Below, piece after piece: positions 1 to 7,215 of a stretch of 8,845 nucleotides of DNA. The position numbers and the translations under genes are program-made. The notes beneath the pieces are model-generated. The model saw only the letters and a program-made list of their open reading frames with translations, was not told where the DNA came from and ran no database searches. Within the stretch, counting starts at the first letter, position 1, and every line of letters starts with the position of its first letter. The DNA lies in assembly GCA_031289285.1 (NCBI GenBank), contig JAITPT010000014.1:1-8845 (forward strand), read 5' to 3'. This DNA comes from Puniceicoccales bacterium. GTDB lineage: Bacteria > Verrucomicrobiota > Verrucomicrobiia > Opitutales > UBA953.

Positions 1-183
1 GACAAGCCGGAGCGAGCGGGGACACCCGATTGGCACGTTTCTTTGAAAAGCGAGACATCCCCCAAACTGGTTTACGGTTTGATGGCGCTAATACGCCGTT
101 GGTATCAACTGCCGAATGCGGAAAACCGCACGTTCGGAGGTGAGGGAGCCTTGCCGGGTGCAACCCCGGCAAGGCGACCCAAT
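1..183 (+). mobile_element. 3' end of a group II intron (domains V and VI), truncated by the window edge
   Basis: Positions 108-141 form a 34-nt domain V hairpin, the usual length: a 9-position lower stem (108-116 with 133-141), a 2-nt CG bulge (131-132), a 5-bp upper stem (117-121 with 126-130) and an AAAA tetraloop. Domain VI follows: GGG 144-146 pairs with CCC 178-180, an 11-bp helix joins 148-158 to 165-175, and A177 is left bulged, 7 nt before the putative 3' end at 183 (intron ending CCCAAT). That is the expected branch-point distance. The catalytic-triad position reads TGC rather than AGC or CGC, and its middle G faces A instead of the usual wobble U, so the copy may be decayed. Any intron-encoded reverse transcriptase would lie left of the window. 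One frame is open from position 3 to a stop at 141-143, but I cannot recognise it as a maturase C-terminus. Confidence 0.72.
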
Positions 184-192
184 CCGACATTT

Positions 193-207
193 TGTCCCTA
201 CGGGACA
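193..207. repeat. Short perfect inverted repeat beside the intron end
   Basis: TGTCCC, a TAC loop and GGGACA form a 6-bp hairpin that can be extended by G-T pairs. It sits 9 bp past the intron 3' end and about 37 bp past the stop codon of the minus-strand lipoprotein gene. On the minus strand it is followed by AAAATG rather than a T run, so it is not a convincing intrinsic terminator. It could be a REP-like palindrome or part of the intron's target site. Function unknown. Confidence 0.4.
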
Positions 208-243
208 GGGCGGCGGGCGACATTCGGGACGGCAAGGGGCGGG

Positions 244-1101
244 TTATTCCGCGCCTGCGGGAGCGAGGGCGACTCGGAAGCCGAAGTTGAGGCTGCGGTA
301 GCCCGGGTCGAAGTAGAGGCGGTAGGCGGAACGGCAGTAGTCGGAACTGCTGAGCCAACTGCCGCCGCGCAAAACGCGGTCGCTACCGGCGTTTGGCCCC
401 GTTGGGTCGGTCACGCTGCCGCTGGGATAACTGCCATACCAGTCCGCGCACCACTCCAAAACGTTGCCGTGCATATCGTAAAAACCCCAAGCATTGGGCG
501 ACTTGCCGCCAACGTCATGCGTCTTGTTGCCGCTGTTATCGCCATACCAGCCCATCTCGTTCAGATTGCCACTGCCACCGTAGTTTCCCGTCGTGCCAGC
601 GCGGCACGCATATTCCCACTGCGCCTCGGTGGGCAAGGTATAGCGATAACCCGCTGGCAAGCGTCCAGCGGCGCGTTCCTGGTTCGTCAACTTCGCGCAA
701 TATTCCACAGCATCATGCCACGATACTTGCTCAACGGGAAACTGTGCGCCTTTGAAATTCGCCGGATCGCTCCCCATCACCGCCGCCCATTGCGCTTGTG
801 TGACCTCGTATTTTCCAAGCCAGTAAGGTTTCGTAATCTCGACGCGATGCCCAGTCCCATCGCCCATCGTGAAAGACCCAGCGGCGACGGGCAACATTTC
901 CAACGCGGCGTTATTTGGCAGACCCAGCGTCCACGGCGAACCGGCGACGGGGCCGGGGGGCGGGGTATCCGTTTTTACGGTGAGGGCGGCGGCGGGGCGG
1001 TCGTCGCAGCCAGAGGCGGCGAGGAGGACGGCGGCAAGGGCAGCAAAGGTGAGGGCGCGAGCGGCGGCGAAGGCGCGGAGGAGTGGCGGGCTGGTGTGCA
1101 T
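244..1101 (-). CDS. SUMF1/FGE-sulfatase-domain lipoprotein, probably not an active formylglycine-generating enzyme
   Basis: The 285-residue product begins with a signal peptide (about 7-31) ending in LLAASGC, so Cys32 should be lipidated and the protein held on a membrane facing the periplasm or cell surface. The rest is one SUMF1 fold: GSFTMGD near the start, then KYEVTQAQWAAVMG, LPTEAQWEYACRAG, GFYDMHGNVLEWCADWY, and RGGSW (245-249) with NFGFRVA close to the C-terminus. In true formylglycine-generating enzymes two copper-binding cysteines follow GGS(Y/W). Here the first position is Ser251 and only the second, Cys256, remains, so sulfatase activation is unlikely. Such proteins often have binding or structural roles. 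I chose ATG 1101 because it places the signal peptide at the N-terminus; an upstream in-frame GTG at 1224 would add 41 unlikely residues. No Shine-Dalgarno is visible. It lies downstream of the fucosidase gene on the same strand, 246 bp away across a repeat array. Confidence 0.88.
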   Translation of the reverse strand: MHTSPPLLRAFAAARALTFAALAAVLLAASGCDDRPAAALTVKTDTPPPGPVAGSPWTLGLPNNAALEMLPVAAGSFTMGDGTGHRVEITKPYWLGKYEVTQAQWAAVMGSDPANFKGAQFPVEQVSWHDAVEYCAKLTNQERAAGRLPAGYRYTLPTEAQWEYACRAGTTGNYGGSGNLNEMGWYGDNSGNKTHDVGGKSPNAWGFYDMHGNVLEWCADWYGSYPSGSVTDPTGPNAGSDRVLRGGSWLSSSDYCRSAYRLYFDPGYRSLNFGFRVALAPAGAE

Positions 1102-1229
1102 AAGGCGGTGAGTGGGAAAGGTGTGTTTGTGAAAGGTGAAAGGTGGTGTGGGGAAGGAAAAGAAAACAGCGGGCGGAGCAACTTTGTTTTCGGCTGAAAA
1201 TTTAGACAGGCTAAAGAAACTCACTTGCA

Positions 1230-1325
1230 GTCCACCACCACCATGTCTACTGGGTTCACACAGCCCACCACGTCCACGCTGTCCACTGTGTCCACCATGT
1301 CCACCACGTCCACTCCCTCACCACC
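1230..1325. repeat. Degenerate tandem array of 9-bp units, consensus GTCCACCAY (array 1)
   Basis: Eight units keep an exact 9-bp phase from 1245 to 1316, with start points 1245, 1254, 1263, 1272, 1281, 1290, 1299 and 1308. The best matches are GTCCACCAT at 1290 and GTCCACCAC at 1299. A further GTCCACCAC at 1230 is out of phase because of a 6-bp insert, and decayed copies run to about 1325. It occupies the gap between the fucosidase stop codon (1350) and the lipoprotein start (1101). The units abut without spacers, so this is not CRISPR. Role unknown. Confidence 0.85.
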
Positions 1326-1347
1326 ACGGCCTACCTACTTTGCCGAC

Positions 1348-3816
1348 TTATTTCCCCGTTGCATCGAACTTGTATTCGCCGCCGGCGGTGGTCGCCAAAT
1401 CGTATTCCACAAAACCTGTGCCGACTTTTGCGTCCGGCGGCAGTAGATAAAACGGATTCGGATTCGGCGTGGAGCCAGAAACGAGCACCCACACAGGAAC
1501 TGCCTCTACTGTCCCGTCCGGCGCGTTCGCGTTCGCCTCTGCTTCTGTCTTCACCGATACAGGATGCTGCTCGCCTGCAGGACGAAGGGGGCCGAGACCG
1601 CAGGACGAAGTGCTCAAGCGCAGACGCAAGTTGCCGCCGAGGGCAGACTTTACTTTTATGTGCTCCAATCTGTTGTTTCTCCACGAAAACGAAAGCGTGA
1701 AACCGCCCCGCGCACGTAGCCCTGTTACCGAGCCAGTTTTCCACGCGGCGGGCAAGGCGGGCAATACATGCACCGCGCCGTCGTGACTTTGCAGCAACAT
1801 CTCCGTCACGCCCGCAGTGATGCCGAAATTGCCGTCAATCTGGAAAGGCGGATGGTCGGTAAAAAGATTGTTCAGCGTGTTGTATTGGAACAGGCCGCGA
1901 AGCATCTGGTGCGCTTTTTCGGGTTCGCCCAGACGCGCCCAGAGTGCGCAGCGCCACGGCCATGTCCAGCTGCGGCGGCTATCGCCCGAAGTGCCACGTG
2001 CGGCGAGGGAGATAGCGGCAGCTTTGGCGAGCGAAGGTGTGCGGGTGTGCCCGATTTGATGTCCGGGAAAAACAGCAAACAAGTGCGAGGTGTGGCGGTG
2101 TTGGTCGCGGGGATTATCACGGTCAACCGTCCACTCTTGGAGTTGCCCCCACTTCCCGATTTTTGGGACAAGAAGTTTGTCGCGAGCGGCGGTGTAGCGT
2201 TTGCGTTCGACGTCGGGACGACCCAGCGCAACAGCGGCGGCGGCGGTGTTGTCAAAGAGGTCCCAGAGAATTTCTTGGCTATAGCTAACGCCGTCTTCGT
2301 CGGGGCCGTGTTCGGGCGACCAAGCATCGGGGACGACGAGCTGCCCGTCGGGGAGAGTTTTTAAGCGGGCGAGCCAAAACTCGGCGGTCTCTTTAAGAAG
2401 CGGGTAAGCGGCGGTGCGCAGGTAGTTTTTATCGCCGCCGAATGCGTAGTGTTCCCAGAGATGTTGGCAATACCAAGCGTTGGCGGTTTTATCCCATTTC
2501 CAACCCATGCCGCCACGGATGTTGTGCGAAGTGCGCACAGCCCAACCTTGGGCGGCACCCGCAGCAGTGCGAAACTCGCGAGCGGCGGCGGTGGCGCGTC
2601 GCCAGATGGGAACTTGACTGCGGATAAGGTCTATCAGCGCGACGTGGCACTCGGCGAGGTTGGTTGGTTCGGCGAGCCAGTAGTTCATCTGGACGTTGAT
2701 GTTAGAGTGGTAATCGCTGTGCCAAGCGGGCGCGTTGCTGGGGTTCCAGAGACCTTGGAGATTAGCAGGAAGTGTGCCTTGGCGAGAACACGCTTGTAGC
2801 AAGTAACGCCCGTATTGGATAAGCAAAACTTCAAGCTCGGGGTCGGCAGCACCTTTTTTATATTCCCGCAAACGCGCATCCGTCGGCAACGCTCGGCGAG
2901 CGGCGTCCGTGGGGCCGAAGTTGTAAGAGACACGCCCCATATATGCGGCTGTAGCAGCAAGCGAAGGGGCTTTTATAGAGTCGTAGTTTTTCACCAAGCC
3001 TAAGCGGACAAAGTTTGGCAGGAAAGCGGAGGAGAGAAGTTCTTCGCTGATGGCGTGTTTCCAATTGCGGGTGTGGTCGGGTGTGTAATCTGTGCCAGCT
3101 AAAAGAACGAATGTGAGTGTGTTTAGATTTTCAAAACGGACGTGGTCGTCTTTCTGAGAAATTCTGTCGTTGTATTTTTCCGCTATTGCGGTGACACCGG
3201 CTATGTATTTGAGACCATTGTTTAATGCGCCGGAAAATTGGAGACTGGGGATTTTCGGAATAGACAATATCTGTGTTGTCTTTTCCTTGTGCGCACCTTT
3301 CAAAAAGACACGTCCGCTGAAATCCTTGTCGGCGGTGAGACGCACAAAAATAAGACCGAGAGATGCGGTGTTCTGCTCTTGGGAACCGTCCACAAAAACC
3401 TCTCGCTTGAAGTTCACGCCGCCGACAGAAAACTTTGTTTCCGCCAAGCCTGTGGAGATGTCGAGTGTGCGTGAATAATTTTCTGTTTTTAGCGTTTTGC
3501 CGGCAGCGTCTTTTGGCAAATCGAGGGAGATGCGCAGCTCTCCGAAGTTTTGGTATTCGCCCATTGTCTCGTAGGCACCCGACGGGTTTTCGCCGCCCGT
3601 CCAAAGCGAGTCCACGTTGAACTGGATGGTCTCTTCTGCGACGCCGCCAAAGACCATTGCGCCGAGACTCCCGTTGCCGATTGGCAGGGCATCGAGCCAC
3701 TTCTTGGCGGGTTTGTCGTAGCGGAGCACGAGCGGCGCGGCGTCGGCAACGACGCAAACTGCGCAAATGAAAAACGCCGCAACGGCGGTTTTTTTGAGGC
3801 AAGAGAGAAATGACAT
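1348..3816 (-). CDS. Secreted GH95 family alpha-L-fucosidase (1,2-alpha-L-fucosidase type)
   Basis: The 822-residue product should be exported: the signal peptide has Lys8-Lys9, a hydrophobic core at about 10-23 and a likely cleavage after ADA (24-26). GH95 enzymes release alpha-1,2-linked L-fucose by inversion of configuration. Family landmarks occur in order: LPIGNGSLGAMVFGG (44-58), the substrate loop QGLWNPSNAPAWHSDYHSNI (354-373) continuing to QMNYW, with the Asn-Ile-Asn pair 372/374 that positions the nucleophilic water; SPE with Glu502 as probable general acid; and FQIDGNFG (658-665) with Asp661. Full family length. The start at ATG 3816 fits the signal peptide; the frame stays open upstream to 3987 only because it runs through the 9-bp array. 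No clear Shine-Dalgarno precedes it. It probably leads an operon with the SUMF1-like lipoprotein. Other GH95 activities, such as L-galactosidase, cannot be excluded from sequence alone. Confidence 0.93.
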   Translation of the reverse strand: MSFLSCLKKTAVAAFFICAVCVVADAAPLVLRYDKPAKKWLDALPIGNGSLGAMVFGGVAEETIQFNVDSLWTGGENPSGAYETMGEYQNFGELRISLDLPKDAAGKTLKTENYSRTLDISTGLAETKFSVGGVNFKREVFVDGSQEQNTASLGLIFVRLTADKDFSGRVFLKGAHKEKTTQILSIPKIPSLQFSGALNNGLKYIAGVTAIAEKYNDRISQKDDHVRFENLNTLTFVLLAGTDYTPDHTRNWKHAISEELLSSAFLPNFVRLGLVKNYDSIKAPSLAATAAYMGRVSYNFGPTDAARRALPTDARLREYKKGAADPELEVLLIQYGRYLLQACSRQGTLPANLQGLWNPSNAPAWHSDYHSNINVQMNYWLAEPTNLAECHVALIDLIRSQVPIWRRATAAAREFRTAAGAAQGWAVRTSHNIRGGMGWKWDKTANAWYCQHLWEHYAFGGDKNYLRTAAYPLLKETAEFWLARLKTLPDGQLVVPDAWSPEHGPDEDGVSYSQEILWDLFDNTAAAAVALGRPDVERKRYTAARDKLLVPKIGKWGQLQEWTVDRDNPRDQHRHTSHLFAVFPGHQIGHTRTPSLAKAAAISLAARGTSGDSRRSWTWPWRCALWARLGEPEKAHQMLRGLFQYNTLNNLFTDHPPFQIDGNFGITAGVTEMLLQSHDGAVHVLPALPAAWKTGSVTGLRARGGFTLSFSWRNNRLEHIKVKSALGGNLRLRLSTSSCGLGPLRPAGEQHPVSVKTEAEANANAPDGTVEAVPVWVLVSGSTPNPNPFYLLPPDAKVGTGFVEYDLATTAGGEYKFDATGK

Positions 3817-3883
3817 GCGCACAGGAAACACCGCCCCAGCCGCCATGTCCAGAGAAAAATCTTCCACGCAAAAAACAAAAACC

Positions 3884-3936
3884 GTCCACAACTCACCACA
3901 TCCACCCCTGTCCACGGCGTCCACCATGTCCACCAC
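3884..3936. repeat. Degenerate tandem array of 9-bp units, consensus GTCCACCAY (array 2), in a divergent intergenic region
   Basis: The clearest units are at 3910, 3919 and 3928, in exact 9-bp phase, ending GTCCACCAT, GTCCACCAC. An earlier GTCCACAAC sits at 3884, with decayed copies between. The unit and strand orientation match the array at 1230-1325. The array lies in the 192-bp region (3817-4008) between the divergently transcribed fucosidase and deacetylase genes, so it overlaps the place where both promoters should be. I could not pick out convincing -35/-10 pairs there. Confidence 0.78.
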
Positions 3937-4008
3937 CCCCTCGTCCCCCACCCCTTGCCGCAATTCCGCCCTTGCGCCGCGCCGCAAAATCCGTTTTTAC
4001 ACGCAGCC

Positions 4009-4989
4009 ATGCCGCCAACCGCCATTCCGCCAGCCGTCACCATTCTTCCCGACCAAATCCCTGCCAACTGGCTTCCAGCGGGCAAAAACGCCGCCGTCTG
4101 TTTCACCATAGACGACCTCCACCCGCAGAAGTCCACCGACTACTACGAATCCGGCGGCGACCTCGACAAGGGCGTTTTGCGCCATCTGCTTTTTCTCCTG
4201 CGCCGTCACCCGAAACTGCGCGTCACCCTCTTCACTACCGCCGACTGGCGCGAAATTTCCTCAAAACCTACGCGCAAACTTCTTGCGGCTATCCCGCAGC
4301 TGCGCGACAAATTTTTCCTCGCTCCGCGCTTCCCCAAAGGCGCGATGCAACTTGACCGCCACCCAGAGTTTGTCCGTTTTCTTAAAAACATCGAGCAAGC
4401 GGAAATCGCGCTCCACGGCCTCTACCATTGCCACAAAGGGCTGCGCATTCCCGTCGAATTTCAAGAGCAAAGCGAAGCGCAATTTGGAGAAATCCTTGCC
4501 GAGATTTTTCGCATTTTCAAAAGTGCCGATTTGCCTTGGGAACCCGGAATTTGCCCGCCGGGCTGGGACGCGCCGGACAACCTCCTCGCCGCAATGCCCG
4601 CTGCGGGTCTGCGCTTCGTCGCCTCCGCCCGCGATGTGCGAACCGCAATTTCTCGCGACGCCAAAACAAATATGAGTGGTCTAAAAAACGCCGCCTTGCT
4701 CTTCCCGCAAAAAATAAAAATCATCCGAAACGGCACAACCGAAACACTCGCCGAAGTGTTGCACTTTCCGACTAATTTTCAGGCGACAAGCGAGTGGGCG
4801 CGAGCAATGGAAATCATAGAAGCGGGCGGGCTTCTCTCTGTTAAAGCGCACATTACCCCCGGAATGCTCGACAGCGTTTGCGAAGTCTATATGAACTACC
4901 TCGACTTGCTCTTCACAGAAATCGAACGCCGTTTCGGCGAAACAATTTGGTGGACTTCTACAGGAGAAATCACTCGCAAAACAATGTGA
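4009..4989 (+). CDS. Polysaccharide-deacetylase-like protein (NodB-homology fold, CE4-like)
   Basis: A 326-residue product with no signal peptide, so probably cytoplasmic. FTIDDLHP (32-39) carries the Asp-Asp pair (35/36) of CE4 motif 1. ALHGLYH supplies the HxxxH metal ligands (His136, His140). CPPGW (182-186) occupies the motif 3 position but lacks the usual Arg before the prolines. LSVKAHI contains His281, a candidate for the motif 5 catalytic His. Metal-dependent removal of N- or O-acyl groups from a glycan is therefore plausible, but the substrate is unknown and the divergence from classical chitin or peptidoglycan deacetylases is considerable. I chose ATG 4009; an in-frame TTG at 3955 would add 18 residues encoded beside the repeat array. 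No Shine-Dalgarno is visible. It is the first gene of a tight plus-strand unit, 39 bp before the acetyltransferase gene. Confidence 0.8.
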   Translation: MPPTAIPPAVTILPDQIPANWLPAGKNAAVCFTIDDLHPQKSTDYYESGGDLDKGVLRHLLFLLRRHPKLRVTLFTTADWREISSKPTRKLLAAIPQLRDKFFLAPRFPKGAMQLDRHPEFVRFLKNIEQAEIALHGLYHCHKGLRIPVEFQEQSEAQFGEILAEIFRIFKSADLPWEPGICPPGWDAPDNLLAAMPAAGLRFVASARDVRTAISRDAKTNMSGLKNAALLFPQKIKIIRNGTTETLAEVLHFPTNFQATSEWARAMEIIEAGGLLSVKAHITPGMLDSVCEVYMNYLDLLFTEIERRFGETIWWTSTGEITRKTM

Positions 4990-5028
4990 CAAAACAACGC
5001 ACAAAAACAACAAAATCATTTTTCTCCA

Positions 5029-5955
5029 ATGCAAATAACAACCATCCCGACATCGGCGTATCTCGCCTTTCTAAACGAAGTTTTTCCCCATTGGGGCGAC
5101 GCCGCCGTCTATGACTGGGTGTTTGGCAACAACACCGAAAACGAAACCTCCGACATCTTCGCGCTCGCCGACGCCGACGTTATCCTCGCTGGCTCCGGTA
5201 TCACTTACAGGACAATAGGTTCCGCCGCAAATTTCCGCATCACCATCGGCATAATGACTGGCTCGTGGACGCTTCCCGCGCACCGTGGAAAAGGCTGTTT
5301 CACAAAAATAATCGAAGAGTCTTTTCGCCGCGTAAAAGGAAAAAACTACGACGCGCTTGCCGCATTTGTCACACAAAAAAACGCAAGTGCCGGACGTCTA
5401 AACGCCGCTGGCTCCGCAATGCTTCCCGCATATTATATTTTCTCGGATACAAGTGCTGGCGCATTTTCAAGCGGCGTTTCAAGCGGCGTTTCAAATGGCG
5501 AGTGGAAACCGGAAATTGTTTCTCCCGACGCCGCCATTTTCGCTTGCCTGCACGACGCACATGCGCACACAGGCGCGGCGGACGACATCGCCCGTTTTCT
5601 CTACACACCGGAAGCGTTTCGCAAACAATTTGTCGAACGCCCCTCCAAGCCGTTTATTTTGTCCGCCAACGGCCTGTTACTCGTTGCCGAAGAAAGCAGC
5701 GACGCCGTAAAAATCTTGTTTGCCGACAAACGCGACTTGCCGCTCTGGACAGAAACGCTACGCCAACTCGCCTTCTGGGCGCACAAACAAAAAGGCAAAA
5801 AGATTTATTACTACACAACCCTCGCCGCAGAGAAAGACCTCTTAGAGAAAACTGGTTTCCAGACTGTCCCCGGCTTCCTAACACTCCTTTCTAACGACAA
5901 AACACGCACCACCCTCCTCCCGCCACTTGACATCCAACTCGGAGACAAAATGTAA
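5029..5955 (+). CDS. GNAT-family N-acetyltransferase
   Basis: The 308-residue product shows GNAT motif A: beta strand 4 near 71-82 followed by the acetyl-CoA pyrophosphate loop HRGKGC (85-90, pattern R/Q-x-x-G-x-G/A) and a helix. GNAT enzymes transfer an acyl group from acyl-CoA to an amine. The protein is about twice the size of a minimal GNAT domain; the C-terminal half (about 160-300) has the alternating strand-helix character of a second, degenerate GNAT-like lobe, though I see no second CoA motif. A Ser/Gly-rich linker at 146-157 is encoded by three 12-bp repeats. No signal peptide, so cytoplasmic. The ATG at 5029 has no Shine-Dalgarno. It lies 39 bp after the deacetylase-like gene, and its TAA directly abuts the ATG of the next gene, which suggests translational coupling. 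Substrate unknown. Confidence 0.8.
   Translation: MQITTIPTSAYLAFLNEVFPHWGDAAVYDWVFGNNTENETSDIFALADADVILAGSGITYRTIGSAANFRITIGIMTGSWTLPAHRGKGCFTKIIEESFRRVKGKNYDALAAFVTQKNASAGRLNAAGSAMLPAYYIFSDTSAGAFSSGVSSGVSNGEWKPEIVSPDAAIFACLHDAHAHTGAADDIARFLYTPEAFRKQFVERPSKPFILSANGLLLVAEESSDAVKILFADKRDLPLWTETLRQLAFWAHKQKGKKIYYYTTLAAEKDLLEKTGFQTVPGFLTLLSNDKTRTTLLPPLDIQLGDKM
5465..5500. repeat. Three in-frame 12-bp tandem repeats inside the acetyltransferase gene
   Basis: TTTCAAGCGGCG occurs twice (5465-5476, 5477-5488), followed by TTTCAAATGGCG (5489-5500). The repeat encodes FSSGVSSGVSNG, a flexible linker-like segment between the two halves of the GNAT protein. Because the unit is 12 bp, gain or loss of copies by slippage would change linker length without shifting the frame. 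Confidence 0.9.
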
Positions 5956-6867
5956 ATGATACCGAAAACGCGCTTTCTCTTAATTCTGTTCCTTTATTTT
6001 GCTGCGTCGCTGTTTTCTTTTGCGGCGGAGACATTGCGCGTCGCCAGCTTTAATGCGCAAAACTACAACCTGCTTAATTTTCGTCGAGTAGAGGGGCGCA
6101 CCGAGCCGGATTATCCGAAACCGGAAGCAGAGAAAAAGGCGTTGCGCTTTATGATTCTCGCCGCGAACGCCGATGTCCTCGCATTGCAAGAAATCGGCGG
6201 AGAACCGTTTGTGAAAGAGCTTTGCCGCGACCTCGCCCGCTCCGGTTTCCCGTATCCGCACACCGCCGTTCTCAGCGGCCCTGACCCAAGCCGCCAGCTT
6301 GCTATTTTGTCGCGTCGCCCGTTCAAGCATGTCTGGCGTTACCCCGAAATAAAGTTAAACCCGAAAACTGCGCAAAACAACCCGCTCTGTGTGGCACGTG
6401 GCTTGCTGGGTGTGACGCTCGACACTCCGGCGGGGGAACTCTTCTTCTACACGGTTCACCTGAAAAGTCGGCTCGACTCCAAAGGCGACCCGCTCTCTGC
6501 GAACCGCCGTCTCGCCGAGGCCGACGCCATCTGTCGCATTTTGAGCACAAACCACCCGCCGCGAAATCTCCCTGCCCGTGTGCTTGTCGCTGGCGACTTC
6601 AACGACGACCCACACGCCGCCCCGCTGCGGCGTTTCACCTACGCCAAACGTCCGCCTGCGCTCTTCATGCTTCCTGCCCGCGACTCGCGCAACGAGACAT
6701 GGACATACCGCAATTTCCGCAACGACTACTATTCGCGTTCTGACTATTTTCTCTATTCTGCCGCCTTGGAGCCGCATCTGCGCAAGCCTGCAAAAATCGC
6801 CGACCTCCCCGCCTCCGAGCACGCCTCCGACCACCGCCTCCTCATCGCCGAGCTAAATTTCCCCTGA
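5956..6867 (+). CDS. Exported endonuclease/exonuclease/phosphatase (EEP) superfamily protein
   Basis: The 303-residue product starts with a signal peptide (hydrophobic 7-22, likely cleavage after SFA or FAA) and should act outside the cytoplasm. The metal-dependent phosphoesterase core is complete: RVASFNAQNYN with Asn33, LALQEIGG with Glu79, YTVHLKSR with His168, AGDFNDDP with Asp214 and Asn216, RSDYFLYS, and the terminal ASDHRLLIAEL with catalytic Asp292-His293. All catalytic positions of the family appear intact. Members include extracellular DNases, sphingomyelinases and other phosphodiesterases; nothing here separates these, although the layout resembles small secreted nuclease-like proteins. 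The gene begins on the base after the stop of the acetyltransferase gene, with a GGAG about 11 nt before its ATG, which makes it the only gene here with a hint of a ribosome-binding site. It probably ends the three-gene operon. Confidence 0.88.
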   Translation: MIPKTRFLLILFLYFAASLFSFAAETLRVASFNAQNYNLLNFRRVEGRTEPDYPKPEAEKKALRFMILAANADVLALQEIGGEPFVKELCRDLARSGFPYPHTAVLSGPDPSRQLAILSRRPFKHVWRYPEIKLNPKTAQNNPLCVARGLLGVTLDTPAGELFFYTVHLKSRLDSKGDPLSANRRLAEADAICRILSTNHPPRNLPARVLVAGDFNDDPHAAPLRRFTYAKRPPALFMLPARDSRNETWTYRNFRNDYYSRSDYFLYSAALEPHLRKPAKIADLPASEHASDHRLLIAELNFP

Positions 6868-6952
6868 GCACCTGCGTGTCACCACGCCGCCGCTCGCCAC
6901 CCGCCACGCCGCCATTTTCCCCGCCGTCTCCTTCCTCCCCCGAAAAAAAGTA

Positions 6953-6981
6953 TTGCGCACAGCGGCGTTTCCCTCCACAAC
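6953..6981 (+). promoter_or_regulatory. Possible sigma70-type promoter for the tRNA pair
   Basis: TTGCGC (6953-6958) and CACAAC (6976-6981) are 17 bp apart, and the second hexamer ends 17 bp before the first tRNA base. The -35 match is moderate and the -10 match weak (3 of 6). Spacing and position are the main support. The rest of the gap 6868-6998 is C-rich with nothing else recognised. Confidence 0.25.
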
Positions 6982-6998
6982 GGTGCGCTTCAAAAAAC

Positions 6999-7073
6999 GC
7001 CAGCATAGCACAGTGGTAGTGCAATCGCCTTGTAAGCGATAGGTCGTCAGTTCAAATCTGACTGCTGGCTCCA
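6999..7073 (+). tRNA. tRNA-Thr (anticodon UGU), CCA encoded
   Basis: A full cloverleaf folds by eye: acceptor GCCAGCA (6999-7005) with TGCTGGC (7063-7069), D stem GCAC/GTGC (7008-7011, 7019-7022), anticodon stem ATCGC/GCGAT with loop CTTGTAA (7029-7035) giving anticodon TGT, T stem GTCAG/CTGAC with loop TTCAAAT, discriminator T7070 and an encoded CCA (7071-7073). It reads ACA and, by wobble, other Thr codons. Confidence 0.96.
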
Positions 7074-7087
7074 GTTCTTTTTTCAAC

Positions 7088-7161
7088 TGCTCAATGGTGT
7101 AACGGTAGCACAAACGACTCTGACTCGTTTTGTCCAGGTTCGAATCCTGGTTGAGCAACCA
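7088..7161 (+). tRNA. tRNA-Gln (anticodon CUG), CCA encoded
   Basis: Acceptor TGCTCAA (7088-7094) pairs with TTGAGCA (7151-7157), so the first pair is U1-A72 as in other bacterial tRNA-Gln. D stem GTGT/GCAC, anticodon stem AACGA/TCGTT with loop CTCTGAC (7118-7124) giving anticodon CTG, T stem CCAGG/CCTGG with loop TTCGAAT, discriminator A7158, CCA 7159-7161. It lies 14 bp after tRNA-Thr, so the two are probably co-transcribed. A run of seven T at 7189-7195 follows, but I see no stable hairpin before it. Confidence 0.96.
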
Positions 7162-7215
7162 CACACTTCCGCACGTCGCAAAGCCGCGTTTTTTTCAACA
7201 ACCAATTTTTCCGCT

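Noticed and set aside
1..183. Retron or other reverse-transcriptase-linked non-coding RNA
   Set aside because: The two hairpins fit group II domains V and VI closely, including the 34-nt length and bulged A at -7, and no msr/msd-like inverted repeat pair is seen.
43..1197. Long plus-strand open frame (384 codons) antisense to the SUMF1-like gene
   Set aside because: It begins inside the intron, its product is Gly/Arg/Ala-rich with no recognisable domain, and the minus strand has a clear SUMF1 protein over the same bases. It is a GC-rich shadow frame.
1230..1325. CRISPR array
   Set aside because: Units are 9 bp and contiguous with no unique spacers, and no cas gene is nearby. The same holds for the arrays at 3884 and 8687.
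3817..4008. Riboswitch or attenuator in the divergent gap between fucosidase and deacetylase genes
   Set aside because: Apart from the 9-bp array I saw no conserved aptamer core or terminator-like hairpin.
6853..7164. Minus-strand frame of 103 codons across the tRNA pair
   Set aside because: It is the antisense reading of two well-folded tRNA genes, a common source of false hypothetical proteins.
7162..7200. Intrinsic terminator after tRNA-Gln
   Set aside because: There is a run of seven T at 7189-7195, but no stable stem could be formed directly before it.
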